A DNA stretch of 64,000 nucleotides, from positions 3,472,001 through 3,536,000 of the forward strand of contig NZ_CP036289.1 of NCBI RefSeq assembly GCF_007748115.1, written 5' to 3'. Below, in pieces: positions 1-9,498 of this stretch (position 1 is its first letter; each line of letters begins with the position of its first letter). The notes under the pieces are model-generated. The model saw only the letters and a program-made list of their open reading frames with translations. It ran no database searches and had not been told where the DNA came from. The stretch comes from Bremerella volcania. Its GTDB lineage: Bacteria > Planctomycetota > Planctomycetia > Pirellulales > Pirellulaceae. The position numbers and the translations under genes were made by a program.

Positions 1-1215
1 GTTCGCTTCCGGGTCGCCAGCAATTTGTTCCGTCGCGGCATCCCAATCGATTGGTCTACCCACGATTCGGCAGATATTGATGAGGTGAGAAACACTTGTC
101 ACCAGGTGGCCAACCTCAACCGGGGCGTTAGGTTCTTCGCGAGACTGGACGCAATCTAGCCAATTGGCAACATGGCTCTCGGTGTCTTGTCCTTCAAACG
201 CGGGCAATAATCCCTTCGGATTGCATGCGAATCGCCCGCGGTTGATTTCCATCTTTGCTTTATCACCGATAAAGATGCCACCAAACGCAGGGCCTCCGTC
301 ACTTTCTAGGCGAATGACGGTACCGTCGGGGTAGTACAACCGGACTCCTCGCTCCCAGTAGTTGTCTGCGGCAAGTGTTGGTTCGATCCGCTTGGGAGCG
401 ACGTTTTCCCACCCCATGGCCAAATGCACCATGTCGAGCGCATGGGCGCCACGATCGCAGATGGTTCCGCCAGTGAACGGATCGTATTTCCGCCATCGGC
501 GGTGCAGGTCAACGTTGTATGGCATGAGGGGGGCCTGGGCACAAAACCGGTCCCAATTCATGCCTTCTGGAATTGCTTGCATTTCCAAACCATCGGCAGG
601 GCGTGAGCCAGGCATATTCTTGACCAGAATGGTATGAACCTTGCCAAGTCCCCCCTCTCGAACAAACTTGCAGGCATAAAGATTGATCGCGGTACTTCGC
701 TGCTGGGTTCCCACTTGTAAGATACGGTCATGCTTACGAACCGCTTTTACTAGGGCACGACCTTCGGGAATCGTGTAGCTCAGCGGCTTTTCGGCGTAGA
801 TATCCAATCCGTGCTGACATGCCAGCACGGCGGCTCGTACGCGAGCATGATCAGGCGTCGCGATGATGACGGCATCCAAGTCGTCCGAGGCGAGCAGATC
901 CTCGTAATTCTGATAGACATTCCACTTTGGGTCGGCCTTGATGTTCTGACGATGCTCGTTAGCCAAAAGGTCTACCTGCGGCAGATAACAATCGCAAACC
1001 GATACCAGTTCGGCTCGGCTTCCTTCGCGTGAGAGTGCTCTTGTTAGCCATTTAGCGCGATTTCCAGCACCGATCAGTCCGACGCGGATCTTGCCGTTGG
1101 CACCAGTACGGCCCGGTGCGGCAAGAACATGGGCGGGAATGATTGTGGGAAGTGCCAAAGTCGTTGCGGCTCCGGCGGTCTTCAAAAAAATACGGCGGGT
1201 GGTTTTGAAGGTCAT
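1..1215 (-). CDS. Gfo/Idh/MocA-family oxidoreductase, Tat-exported, 3' end cut by window
   Basis: NAD(P)-dependent sugar-type dehydrogenase of the Gfo/Idh/MocA family; the exact substrate cannot be told. Reading from the start at 1215, the protein opens with a twin-arginine signal (RRIFLK followed by an Ala-rich hydrophobic stretch ending about residue 33), then the Rossmann glycine motif [11 protein letters not shown] near residues 46-56 and the family signature AEKPLSY near residue 131. The remaining sequence ([27 protein letters not shown]) is typical of planctomycete secreted members acting on cell-surface or dietary sugars. About 405 codons are open to the window edge, so only the C-terminus is missing. 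It lies 87 bp downstream of a sulfatase gene on the same strand, suggesting joint use on a sulfated glycan. Family call is firm; substrate unknown. Confidence 0.9.
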   Translation of the reverse strand, partial: MTFKTTRRIFLKTAGAATTLALPTIIPAHVLAAPGRTGANGKIRVGLIGAGNRAKWLTRALSREGSRAELVSVCDCYLPQVDLLANEHRQNIKADPKWNVYQNYEDLLASDDLDAVIIATPDHARVRAAVLACQHGLDIYAEKPLSYTIPEGRALVKAVRKHDRILQVGTQQRSTAINLYACKFVREGGLGKVHTILVKNMPGSRPADGLEMQAIPEGMNWDRFCAQAPLMPYNVDLHRRWRKYDPFTGGTICDRGAHALDMVHLAMGWENVAPKRIEPTLAADNYWERGVRLYYPDGTVIRLESDGGPAFGGIFIGDKAKMEINRGRFACNPKGLLPAFEGQDTESHVANWLDCVQSREEPNAPVEVGHLVTSVSHLINICRIVGRPIDWDAATEQIAGDPEAN

Positions 1216-1301
1216 ATAAGGAGAAGTCCGTTGGTTGGGGCTATGGAGTGAAGAGGCGCCTATGTCGGCTTACATATGGAGCTCTGTTTTATTCAAGCAG
1301 A

Positions 1302-2750
1302 TTATTCTTCCTCGTCCTCTTCGTTGATTTTCCAATTGAAATCAGGCTTTAATTTGGCGAAGGTCGGCAGATGCGGCTGGTAGGATTCCATCTCAAACCA
1401 GCGCTCATGTCGACGAGGCTGAAGCACTGTTCCCTCGGGGTAATCACCGCCTTCGGCACTCTTCTCAATTGATTCCAGCATTTCGGCGATTTCGGACTTC
1501 ATCGCCTCGAAACGCGCAGGATGTTCCGCGGATACGTCCTTGGTTTCGCCTGGATCTGCTGCCAAGTCAAATAGTTTCCAAGGGCTGTTTCGCTTGCCAG
1601 CACTCCATAGCTTGAAGTCTCCGTCAATCAGGGCGAGTGCCTTGGCGGTAAACGGAATCGAGTGCTGTCGCTGGGGAGTTTGGCCATCGAACAGCGAGGC
1701 AATGCTTTCGCCATCGCGCACCTCGAACTGGGAATCGCTGGGGAGATCCAGCAGGTCAACGATCGTCGGCATGATATCCATAGTCGACGCAGGAAAATCC
1801 GTGACGGTCGGCTTAATGTGGCCTGGCCATTCGATGATCCCAGGCACGCGAATCCCTCCCTCGAGCAAACTTCCCTTGTTCCCTTGCAAATGGCCAACAC
1901 TGTCGGGATCGTCTGGCAGGCCGCCGTTGTCGCTGCAGTACCATACGATCGTATCTTCTTCGATCTTTAAGTTGCGCAGGCCTTGTCGCAGCATGCCAAT
2001 ACTGCGGTCGATAGCCACAATCTCGCCCAGGTGATTCGCAAGTCGATCGCGCTTCGTTTCCGGAAACCCTGCTCTGTCCTGCGCGTCGGCGACGAAGGGA
2101 AAGTGGGGAGAGCCGTACCAGATAACAGCTAGAAAAGGCCCGTTTTGCCGTTTCATGAATTGGAGAGCCTCGCTAACCAGCAAAATGGACGAATCTCCCT
2201 CCATTGCGACAAACTCACCGTTGTGACTCATGAGGGGATCTCGATCGAAAAAGTTCGTGACCGAGAGCCATTCATCAAAACCGTAGTGCCCCGGATGATT
2301 TGGATCGTCTTTCAAGATGGGAACGCCCGGTCCCCCCACTCCATTGAGATGCCATTTGCCAAAATGGGCGGTCGCATACCCTGCTCGCTTAAGAGCCTGT
2401 GGCAAGGTCTTCTCCTGTAAACACAGGCGATTTCCGATCGCTGGCACTCCTGTTCGTTGCGGGGTTCGTCCGGTCAACACCGAGGCCCGCGTCGGCGAAC
2501 ATGTGGAAGCGGCAGCGTAGAAGCGATTGAATCTTATCCCCGAGTCAGCCATCGCATCGAAATTCGGTGTCCGTAGATGTGGATGGCCGTTGTAGCCCAT
2601 TTGCCCCCACCCTTGATCATCTGCCATGACAAGAACAATGTTCGGTCGCGTTTCTGCAACGGTCAAAGCTCCACCGAGCGTAAGCCACGCGAGAACCGTC
2701 ATTGCGGCGTTGACCCATGGTTTCATCGAAATCACAGGAGGACAATTCAT
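1302..2750 (-). CDS. Secreted S1-family sulfatase
   Basis: Type I sulfatase that hydrolyses sulfate esters, probably on polysaccharides, outside the cytoplasm. Domains: signal peptide to about residue 33, then the N-terminal sulfatase core (RPNIVLVMADDQGWG, residues 35-49, with metal-binding Asp-Asp), and the formylglycine motif CSPTR with Cys84 as the residue to be modified. Further core motifs GKWHLNG and CSDNGG are present; the C-terminus has the usual DLAADPGETKDV segment. The 482-residue length is normal for the family. Met9 (2726) is an alternative start and gives a neater signal peptide. It is downstream of a sigma/FecR-LamG pair on the same strand and 86 bp before the oxidoreductase, so the four genes may form one regulated unit (inference). 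Requires a formylglycine-generating enzyme encoded elsewhere. Confidence 0.93.
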   Translation of the reverse strand: MNCPPVISMKPWVNAAMTVLAWLTLGGALTVAETRPNIVLVMADDQGWGQMGYNGHPHLRTPNFDAMADSGIRFNRFYAAASTCSPTRASVLTGRTPQRTGVPAIGNRLCLQEKTLPQALKRAGYATAHFGKWHLNGVGGPGVPILKDDPNHPGHYGFDEWLSVTNFFDRDPLMSHNGEFVAMEGDSSILLVSEALQFMKRQNGPFLAVIWYGSPHFPFVADAQDRAGFPETKRDRLANHLGEIVAIDRSIGMLRQGLRNLKIEEDTIVWYCSDNGGLPDDPDSVGHLQGNKGSLLEGGIRVPGIIEWPGHIKPTVTDFPASTMDIMPTIVDLLDLPSDSQFEVRDGESIASLFDGQTPQRQHSIPFTAKALALIDGDFKLWSAGKRNSPWKLFDLAADPGETKDVSAEHPARFEAMKSEIAEMLESIEKSAEGGDYPEGTVLQPRRHERWFEMESYQPHLPTFAKLKPDFNWKINEEDEEE

Positions 2751-2809
2751 GAAGAGCTCGATATATGTTGAGTGACGAGTGAAATGCTATTTTGTGCGTT
2801 GAAGCAAGA

Positions 2810-4531
2810 CTAGTTGTTCTGGACGATTGAATCTCGACGATCCATTGAAGCACGGCCGACCGAATGCAGTTGCTTGATTTCCTCAGCGGAAAGGGACTTG
2901 TGGATAATTGCCAGGTGGTCGATTCTTCCGTCCCAAAAGCTGTTGTGGTTAACCGCTGGCTTCATGGACTGCTCTCCGAGCTTGGTACCAATCGCCAGTG
3001 TTTTGATGTCGGGATTCCCTTTCATCCCTTCGCATTCCGATCGCGCGACGAGTTCACCATTGCGATAGAGAGTCAGGTGCCGCTCATCGACCACGAGCGC
3101 AACGTGATGCCACTGGTAAAGCGGAAGCGGCTTGGATTCGATGGCGAACACTTCGCGGTCGGTCTGGTCATTGATCGACGCTTCCAGGTTTCCACTAAAC
3201 TGATACAAACCAAAATGAAACTCCCCGCGTGATTTTGGGTCGTCGTTGTGCCCCCAGTTCTTCGCAATACTTCCCCAGCAGGGGCGACTTTCCGCGTAGA
3301 TCCAAGCAGTGACCGTCAAATGATTGCCGGGCGCCTTGGGATAATCAGCCGCGACTGCGTATGTGCGGCCAATCATTCCATCCATATGAAAAGACGTTCC
3401 TCCGTTAAAGCCCGGTGCCCAATGGTTATGGGGATGTCGCGATTGGACAATCTTGGCGTGGTATTGATCTTCGATAGCGTTATATAGCGTCCGACCGTCG
3501 CCCTGGTCGGACATCTCGTAATAGATGGCCGGGTTGTGCTCGAGAACTAACTCGCGATAGGCCTGTGAAGGAGAAGCGAGAGAACGAATAAACCGTTTCA
3601 AATCGACATCAATGCCTGCCGGCGTGGACGTTGCATGGTCAAGCCGAGTCGCTTCTCCTTGCGATAGTCGAAGCTGATAGGGGCTTAGCTTTGGACGAAG
3701 CGATACCTTACCGGTAAAGACGTGAAATTCGTCCTGCTTGACGCTATCAGCTGCCACCTCGACCGCGAACTCCGTGCCGAGATCTTTGGCGAGACTACTT
3801 GGCGTTTCCACAACAAATCCGTGAGACTGTGGCGTCGGACAATGTACGTTGATTCGTCCCTCTTGGAGAAACAGATGCTTGCCACTGATCAGCCGGAATT
3901 GAGCCGGAGACTGTAGTATTACCTTCGCCCCACTCTCGTAAAGAAGTTCTAGGTTCCCTTCATCGACGAAGTAGTCCCCTGCTGAAAGATCATCGGTAGA
4001 TACCTGGCTGAAGCTGTCGTGTTCCCGGATTCTTAAAACGGCCTGAGTGCGATGCGTAATTTGGCAGAGCACTGCTCCCGAGGGAGCGAGGGCGTTGCCC
4101 TCACCTGAATTCGGGAGAGGGTCCGTCGTCGGGCGTTCGCCAATCTGGTTCGCCAACTTGGTACCCGATTGAACTTTTTCGCGCTCCGTTTGTGCACCGA
4201 TTAAATATCCGATTGCAAGCAAACAAGAGACAGCAATCAACGACGCCGCAATCACGCGGTAATCATGCCAGCTACTCAACCGATCAGAAACAGATGCCGG
4301 AGTTGTGCTTGGCGGAAGGGTCGCCAGTCGGGAAATCGCTTCGGCATCGCCAAAACCACCAAAGCGATCTTTCAACATTGATTCTGCTTCAACGTGGTCG
4401 AGATAGCGTTCAAGGACTGTCGAGTCGTTTTGAATCAGTTCACCGAGTCGCCCCATATCTGCGTCGTTTAATTCACCTCGATCCATCTTCAGAAGCAACC
4501 GATTCAGTTCGTCGTGATGTTGATCAGTCAT
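2810..4531 (-). CDS. FecR-domain membrane protein with C-terminal LamG domain (putative anti-sigma sensor)
   Basis: Predicted single-pass regulator paired with the ECF sigma gene just upstream. Order: cytoplasmic helical N-terminus (about residues 1-60, the part expected to contact sigma), one transmembrane segment near residues 86-108 (YRVIAASLIAVSCLLAIGYL), FecR domain about 180-290 (ILQSPAQF, FVVETPSS, DLGTEFAVEV), then a LamG/concanavalin-like lectin domain about 345-560 (HLTVTAWIYAESRP, WHHVALVVD, IDHLAI). I chose the ATG at 4531 because it follows the sigma stop directly and aligns with the start of two paralogues in the window; an upstream ATG at 4570 would overlap the sigma gene by 34 bp. 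The lectin fold outside the membrane suggests glycan sensing, with sulfatases as likely targets; this is inference. Confidence 0.85.
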   Translation of the reverse strand: MTDQHHDELNRLLLKMDRGELNDADMGRLGELIQNDSTVLERYLDHVEAESMLKDRFGGFGDAEAISRLATLPPSTTPASVSDRLSSWHDYRVIAASLIAVSCLLAIGYLIGAQTEREKVQSGTKLANQIGERPTTDPLPNSGEGNALAPSGAVLCQITHRTQAVLRIREHDSFSQVSTDDLSAGDYFVDEGNLELLYESGAKVILQSPAQFRLISGKHLFLQEGRINVHCPTPQSHGFVVETPSSLAKDLGTEFAVEVAADSVKQDEFHVFTGKVSLRPKLSPYQLRLSQGEATRLDHATSTPAGIDVDLKRFIRSLASPSQAYRELVLEHNPAIYYEMSDQGDGRTLYNAIEDQYHAKIVQSRHPHNHWAPGFNGGTSFHMDGMIGRTYAVAADYPKAPGNHLTVTAWIYAESRPCWGSIAKNWGHNDDPKSRGEFHFGLYQFSGNLEASINDQTDREVFAIESKPLPLYQWHHVALVVDERHLTLYRNGELVARSECEGMKGNPDIKTLAIGTKLGEQSMKPAVNHNSFWDGRIDHLAIIHKSLSAEEIKQLHSVGRASMDRRDSIVQNN

Positions 4532-4536
4532 TTGAA

Positions 4537-5049
4537 TCAAAGTCCCTTGCTCACTTGGAGTGAAACGCACTCAATCAACTTATTTTTGATTCGGAAAATC
4601 AGTTGCCCAATAGCGTTCTGATTTCGATTCAAATCGAGAGCAATTTTCTTTAACGAATCGCCATCGAAGTAGCGGCGTCTTACGACATCTTGCGAACGAT
4701 CTGGAAGCTCTTCGAGGCAGTTCTTCAAGTGGTTCATCTTCTCTTCGTAGTCGTCCATCCTCTCCTGGACCCGCTTGCCGATTAATTCCAATAGATCGTG
4801 GTCGAATACAAGGCGATCCTTGAGCCGCTTCTGCCGAAAGGCCATGACTTGAAAATTGGCAATGCGGATCGCCCAGGCATGAAAGTTCGTGCCAATCTGA
4901 AACTCAGAAGCCTTACGCCAAATCACGACGTTCGTCTCTTGAAGTACTTCGTTCGCTTCATCATGATTGGCAAGCATTCCCAAGATGTAACCATATAGCC
5001 AACCTTGACTTTCAGTGATAAGGCTTAGGAATTCATCTTCTTCGTTCAT
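4537..5049 (-). CDS. ECF-type RNA polymerase sigma factor (Rhodopirellula/Verrucomicrobium type)
   Basis: Sigma-70 family group 4 protein of 170 residues. Region 2 is seen in the N-terminal half (GWLYGYILGMLANHDEANEVLQETN and FHAWAIRIANFQ) and region 4 as a helix-turn-helix in the C-terminal third (LPDRSQDVVRRRYF, LKKIALDLNRNQNAIGQLIF). Length and these motifs fit the planctomycete-expanded ECF subgroup. Its stop lies 5 bp before the start of a FecR-LamG gene, an arrangement repeated twice more in this window. Likely held at the membrane by that partner and released on a surface signal (known for FecR systems, inferred here). Confidence 0.92.
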   Translation of the reverse strand: MNEEDEFLSLITESQGWLYGYILGMLANHDEANEVLQETNVVIWRKASEFQIGTNFHAWAIRIANFQVMAFRQKRLKDRLVFDHDLLELIGKRVQERMDDYEEKMNHLKNCLEELPDRSQDVVRRRYFDGDSLKKIALDLNRNQNAIGQLIFRIKNKLIECVSLQVSKGL

Positions 5050-5570
5050 GCAATTTGGGGGCTAACATAGCGCTAGGATGGGGCATTCATAATTGAAATA
5101 AGACGGCGAACGCGAATTTTACGCTTTAATAAACAAATTTCGCGAGGAATCTCAGAATCGCCCCCTAATTAGCTCCGCAGAGGCACGGCGAAGCCACGAC
5201 TGCTTGTCGGAGAGCTCATTTCAAACCCTGAAAATTAAGCGGCGCGAGGCAAATTTGGCCTATCCACGCCTTCTTTGATTGCAGGATCTTTAGTTATGTC
5301 TGCATAAGGAACTTCTTCAGCGACCCGATATTTACGAGGCTCGGCACGCTCAGGAAAAACTTCAGATTTGCAACTTTTTCGCGTAATACCAGAGACTTTC
5401 GTCTTATCTAGTTAAGTCGAAACCTACAGGGTGTAGACCCAGCTCCCATTCGAGGGAATTGATGCCCCGACGGACAGGGCTCGAATATTGCCCCTTGTTT
5501 GAACGGGACAAAACCTCCTCGGTCAGTTGCTTATCCCCATCAACTTTCTTTCTCCTCATGGAATGCACTC
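5050..5570. other. Divergent intergenic region without a recognised gene
   Basis: About 520 bp between a minus-strand sigma operon and a plus-strand DUF1559 gene. It must hold both promoters, but I see no clear consensus boxes, RNA gene or protein-coding stretch. It includes an AT-rich stretch near 5100-5150. Confidence 0.5.
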
Positions 5571-6607
5571 ATGAATCTTCCATTACGCTGGAATCGATTT
5601 CGCGGATTTACCCTGGTCGAGCTTTTGGTGGTGATCGCCATCATCGGCGTATTGATCGCCCTGTTATTACCTGCGGTACAACAAGCACGCGAAGCCGCTC
5701 GGCGGATGTCGTGTTCCAATAGCCTGAAGCAGTTGGGCTTAGCGATGCACAACTATCATGATACGTACGGCACACTTCCCTACGGCGCTACGACTCAATT
5801 CGATTCAAGCGGGAATATGGTGGATTCGATTCAAGCGGGAATATGGTGGGCGCCTTTTGGGGATGGGGTGCACGCATATTGCCGTTCGTCGAACAAACTG
5901 CGTTGTTTGATCAACTTCAAGTTGGAAATAATCGCTTGGATCAGATGGTAAGCTCTGGTAACGCGCTCAATCATCTTGTAACCACACCACTTGCAACATT
6001 CCGCTGCCCCTCGGATACCGGCGCACCGGTGGCTTTTCCTCAACAGGCTTTTTTTCGTTTGAACGGATCCAACGATGTCGCGGTATCCAACTATGTCGCG
6101 AACAACGGTTCTTACGCTCACAACAATATCGCCCACAAGTTCTTCGCAGCCGATACCAGCCAATACAATCGTTCAGGATCGATGTTTGGTCTCGACGAAG
6201 CCTACGCGATGCGAGACGTCACGGATGGCCTGAGTAATACCATTTTACTGGGTGAACGGAGTTGGGAATTGTCTGGACCAACGGGAGTTCTGAAATGTGA
6301 TGCATCCAATGTCTTTGGCACGCGCGGCTCGAACAGCGCTGGCATGGGCAATGGAAAGCTGCAACAAGGATTCGCTAACGATACCGTTTCTATCAATTCC
6401 ATCGCTAAAAACTTCAAAGCTGACAACTGTCAGGCAGGTTTCTCTAGCTTGCACCCAGGCGGAGCTCAATTCCTGCTCGGTGATGGATCGGTACGTTTCA
6501 TTGCCGAAACAGTGGAACACTCGCCTCGCAACCAGCAGCACGACAACACGGTATTTGAAAACCTGCTGCATCGTGCCGATGGAAACGTTATCTCAGGCGA
6601 TTTCTAA
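5571..6607 (+). pseudogene. DUF1559 pseudopilin-like protein, frameshifted by a 26-bp tandem duplication
   Basis: DUF1559 proteins start with a type IV pilin-like N-terminus and end in a C-terminal domain around H-PGG-x-x-F-x-x-GDGSVRF; they are hugely expanded in planctomycetes and their function is unclear. Here the start at 5571 gives [15 protein letters not shown] and AREAARRM, but the frame runs off after 5849 and stops at 5951. The rest (from about 5843: [13 protein letters not shown] ... HPGGAQFLLGDGSVRFI) is complete in another frame. The break coincides with two perfect tandem copies of a 26-bp unit; removing one copy restores a single open frame ([17 protein letters not shown]) of ordinary length. 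The lesion looks recent since no other damage is seen. A lipoprotein gene follows 69 bp downstream, as at the intact DUF1559 genes. Confidence 0.9.
5798..5849 (+). repeat. 26-bp perfect tandem duplication inside DUF1559 gene
   Basis: Two identical 26-bp copies, 5798-5823 and 5824-5849, each starting ATTCGATTCAAGCGG. As 26 is not a multiple of three, the second copy shifts the frame of the host gene. Loss of one copy by slippage would repair the gene. Confidence 0.97.
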
Positions 6608-6676
6608 GTCTGGACAAGGCCAAGTCTTCTCTACCAACTGTCACAACTTCCTATCGTCGTTGTCAGAGGCACTTAA

Positions 6677-7063
6677 ATGTTGCGTTATCTATTCGTGCTG
6701 ATCGCATTGACGCCACTTCTCGGCTGTACCCAGGTCGATGACGGGTTGGGGCAAGTGCATGGCAAAGTCACATTGAACGGAGGACCGTTCGAGGGTGTAT
6801 CGCTTTCCTTTCGTCCCAAAGAGGGAGGCAGACCAGGCAGCGGTATTACCGATGCTCAAGGCAATTACGTCGTCTACTTCACAACAACGGCCATCGGTGC
6901 CCCACTTGGCAAGCACGATGTCGTTGTCTCGAAGATGGAATTTAAGGACGACGATTCCGGAGTCGGGATCGAACTCGTTCCTAAGGATTTCCGTCGCTAC
7001 ACCTTCGAGGTAAAACCTGACGTGAACAACCAGTTCGACATCGAAATGACTGACGCTCAATAG
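6677..7063 (+). CDS. Small lipoprotein, carboxypeptidase-regulatory-like (transthyretin-like) fold
   Basis: 128-residue secreted lipoprotein. The N-terminus has a signal peptide with lipobox LLGC (Cys17 the lipidation site). The rest fits the Ig-like/transthyretin-like 'carboxypeptidase regulatory' pattern common in planctomycetes: GQVHGKVTLNGGPFEGVSLSF, GITDAQGNYVVYF, PLGKHDVVVS. Proteins of this kind routinely follow DUF1559 genes, as this one does and as three others in the window do. Biochemical role unknown; a surface partner of the DUF1559 protein is a reasonable guess. Confidence 0.85.
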   Translation: MLRYLFVLIALTPLLGCTQVDDGLGQVHGKVTLNGGPFEGVSLSFRPKEGGRPGSGITDAQGNYVVYFTTTAIGAPLGKHDVVVSKMEFKDDDSGVGIELVPKDFRRYTFEVKPDVNNQFDIEMTDAQ

Positions 7064-7173
7064 CGTTTCGGAGGGCCGCGGACGCCAATTGCAAACTTGT
7101 CAGTACATCATAAACGGCACGTTGCGGCTCGCCTGATCAGCCTCTTTCCGGCATACGATTCCGTTGAACTAAG

Positions 7174-7213
7174 AAAAAACCGCTGGTCGACGTTTGCAGA
7201 TCGGCGGCTTTTT
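7174..7213 (+). terminator. Likely Rho-independent terminator, part of a repeated element
   Basis: A-rich stretch plus CCGC pairs with GCGG plus a T run, with one bulged base; the loop is about 20 nt. It sits after the lipoprotein gene. The sequence just after the hairpin (GTAGAGCGAGA) is also found after the terminator at 20115. Confidence 0.6.
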
Positions 7214-7486
7214 AGGTAGAGCGAGACTTACGGTGTTTGGAATAAGACGGACGACTTGGTGACAGAGAGAAGAACATGCCGTGGGAAAAAGAGAGTCCTG
7301 CGCTATCCAATCTCTCAATGGACAAAAGGACTGCGACAAGGCAACATCTTGCTCCTACGTTTTCAGCAGCCTAAAGTGTGCTTCAAGGTCACCCGACAAC
7401 GCATTCCCTACTCGTATGGCTTGTTCTCATTATTTTCACTACTGATCGCTTGTGCCCGACCCCGCAGCGAGAAGGATTCCGTAACT
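7214..7486 (+). other. Intergenic leader before the GH43-like gene
   Basis: About 270 bp between the terminator and the chosen start at 7487. A frame without stops runs through the last 230 bp in phase with the gene, but it encodes a basic, non-signal-like peptide, so I treat it as untranslated leader and promoter region. Confidence 0.45.
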
Positions 7487-9361
7487 ATGCATATCCTCTG
7501 GAAATCACTAGCGTATGTGGCCTTGCTCCTTGTCCCGACCTCGTTCGTCCAGGCTGAAGGTCCTTTGCCAAAGTTCGCGTTCCAGGCGGTTGTCCTGGAA
7601 GGAAAGGACCTTAGATTCGCGCCATCGAAAGAACTCGAGCGTGCCTCGTTGGTCAAGATGGAAGGACGCGTCGACAAGCCACTCGGAAAGTATTATCTCT
7701 ACTACTCGCCTCACAAGCATGTCGGAGTAAGCCTGGCGTATTCCGATAGCATCGAGGGTCCGTGGATCGAATATCAGGGCAATCCGATTGTTCAAGACGC
7801 CGCCATCCCGGATGTACGCTGGATCGAGGAAACTGGCAAGTTCCATCTCTGGGCGCATAAAAAGAATAAGCAGACCGAAATGTGGACTAGCTCCGACGGG
7901 CTCCATTTCGACTACCACAGCGTCAGCATCGCCGCGAGTGAAATCGGTACCCGTAATGCCACTTACACACGTGCTTACGAGTTTCCACTGGAGCGTTACA
8001 AAAGCAAGTACATCATGCTCTACTCCGGCTTCATCGTCGAGCGCGGTATTCGTTGCATCTGGTTGGCACACTCCCGGGATGGTGAACACTGGGTCCAGGA
8101 AGAGACACCTTTAGTCGAGCCGATCGACGCTGAGAACAACGATATCTACGGGCCCTCGCTCTTTCAATGGCAAGGAAAGAACTACATCGTCTATCAGGAC
8201 CATACCGCTTATCGAGGTGGAAACGTGAAGTATGTCGAGATCGACTCACAACTCCGTTCCATCGGCGACAAGGGGAAGCGTCATTTACTCGTCGAGCCGG
8301 TCGCCGACTCTCCGATCGACAACCGCTACCGAGAGTGCGAGGTATACCGAAACGGTGACACGCTATATCTGTTTGCCAGTGGAGGAGATGAACCAAGGTG
8401 CATTATTTATGCGACGGCCCAAATCCAAAATTCTACGAATTCGGAAGAGCCTGGGTCTAGCGAGGCCAAGCGTGTACCAGTAGAGGCAGATCAAGAACAT
8501 CCGAATCGAATTTCAAAAGTCGACGCATCCGATCAGATCGTCATGAAGATTCTAAGACCAAAGCTCAAGGGAGAGCAAGTTAGTCCAACGTGGATCGAGC
8601 TGAACTACCTTATCATTGACGCACGGCATCCGAATGGTATTGAGAAACTACAACTATGGAAACCAGGAGCCAAGAAGGCGGAGCGTTCTTTTACCGCGGC
8701 CGATCGCCACGTATCGGGATATTTCTTCTACAAGAGAAGATTCAAGTCGGACGAAACCCGAGACTATAAAATCTACTACTGGCCCGGCGGCACCGACCCC
8801 AGCATGGATCCACCGCATAGAAGCGATACCACCTTTACCCTCGAATATCGCGATCCCATGCCCAAAATTCCAAACTATCTAGGCTTTACGAATCTGAATG
8901 ACGGAAGCGTAATCGCCGCGAATGATTCTTCTAATCCCAATGACCTCACCTACATCTATCTTGATTGTATGGATTCAAGTGGCACATGGAGAAAAGGGAA
9001 TTGGGAGAAGGCAAAGCACGTCGGATACAGGGACGACGATGGGATCCAGTGGGTCGAGCTGGTAATCCGCGGACCGAATGGAGAGACCGTACTGCGAAAT
9101 GATACGGCGCTGATCTTTGATGCCGATCAACGCTACCACGGCCCCTACTGGGGAGAACCAGTTGATTCGACACGAACAAAACCTCCCGAGGAAAGTTGGT
9201 CCAAAGGAGAGGAGTGGAGGCCGATTGAGGGATTCGGACTTTACGAGTTTGCCGTCCGTCTGAAGCCAGGTTCCTACCAATTGACCATCCGAGCCAAGAA
9301 CAATGTTGATAAGCTCATCACAGGCCCCACGATTTCGATCACCGCGAAAGGTCATAAGTAA
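7487..9361 (+). CDS. Secreted GH43-like five-bladed propeller protein with C-terminal unknown domain
   Basis: 624-residue exported protein. The start at 7487 gives a clean signal peptide (WKSLAYVALLLVPTSFVQA). Residues about 25-310 look like a glycoside hydrolase family 43/62/117-type propeller: YYLYYSPHKHVGVSLAYSDS, GPWIEYQGNPI, DVRWIEETGKFHLWAH, YGPSLFQWQGKNYIVYQDH, ECEVYRNGDTLYLFASGG. The acidic residues in D-V-R, Y-G-P-S and E-C-E are candidate active-site positions but I cannot assign them firmly. Residues about 340-620 are a second region (ILRPKLKGEQVSPTWIEL, LGFTNLNDGS, GLYEFAVRLKPGSYQL) I do not recognise, probably beta-rich. The next gene is a sulfatase-esterase fusion 137 bp on, so a role in breakdown of sulfated or acylated glycans is likely. 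Confidence 0.75.
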   Translation: MHILWKSLAYVALLLVPTSFVQAEGPLPKFAFQAVVLEGKDLRFAPSKELERASLVKMEGRVDKPLGKYYLYYSPHKHVGVSLAYSDSIEGPWIEYQGNPIVQDAAIPDVRWIEETGKFHLWAHKKNKQTEMWTSSDGLHFDYHSVSIAASEIGTRNATYTRAYEFPLERYKSKYIMLYSGFIVERGIRCIWLAHSRDGEHWVQEETPLVEPIDAENNDIYGPSLFQWQGKNYIVYQDHTAYRGGNVKYVEIDSQLRSIGDKGKRHLLVEPVADSPIDNRYRECEVYRNGDTLYLFASGGDEPRCIIYATAQIQNSTNSEEPGSSEAKRVPVEADQEHPNRISKVDASDQIVMKILRPKLKGEQVSPTWIELNYLIIDARHPNGIEKLQLWKPGAKKAERSFTAADRHVSGYFFYKRRFKSDETRDYKIYYWPGGTDPSMDPPHRSDTTFTLEYRDPMPKIPNYLGFTNLNDGSVIAANDSSNPNDLTYIYLDCMDSSGTWRKGNWEKAKHVGYRDDDGIQWVELVIRGPNGETVLRNDTALIFDADQRYHGPYWGEPVDSTRTKPPEESWSKGEEWRPIEGFGLYEFAVRLKPGSYQLTIRAKNNVDKLITGPTISITAKGHK

Positions 9362-9498
9362 TTCTCGGCTTAAGGCCGCCATCGGTTAACTTTCGTCTCT
9401 CTTTTCATGGATCGACGAACTCAACTCTGCTATCCTCACAGTCCTCTGTATCGATCGTTTCCAGGAAACACTCTCCCTGCCCCAAAACAGGAGCGGTC

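Noticed and set aside
5843-6607. Second half of the DUF1559 gene as a separate gene
   Set aside because: No ribosome site; it is the continuation of the frame broken by the 26-bp duplication.
7256-7486. 77-residue N-terminal extension of the GH43-like protein
   Set aside because: The ATG at 7487 gives a clear signal peptide; the extension has no family-like sequence.
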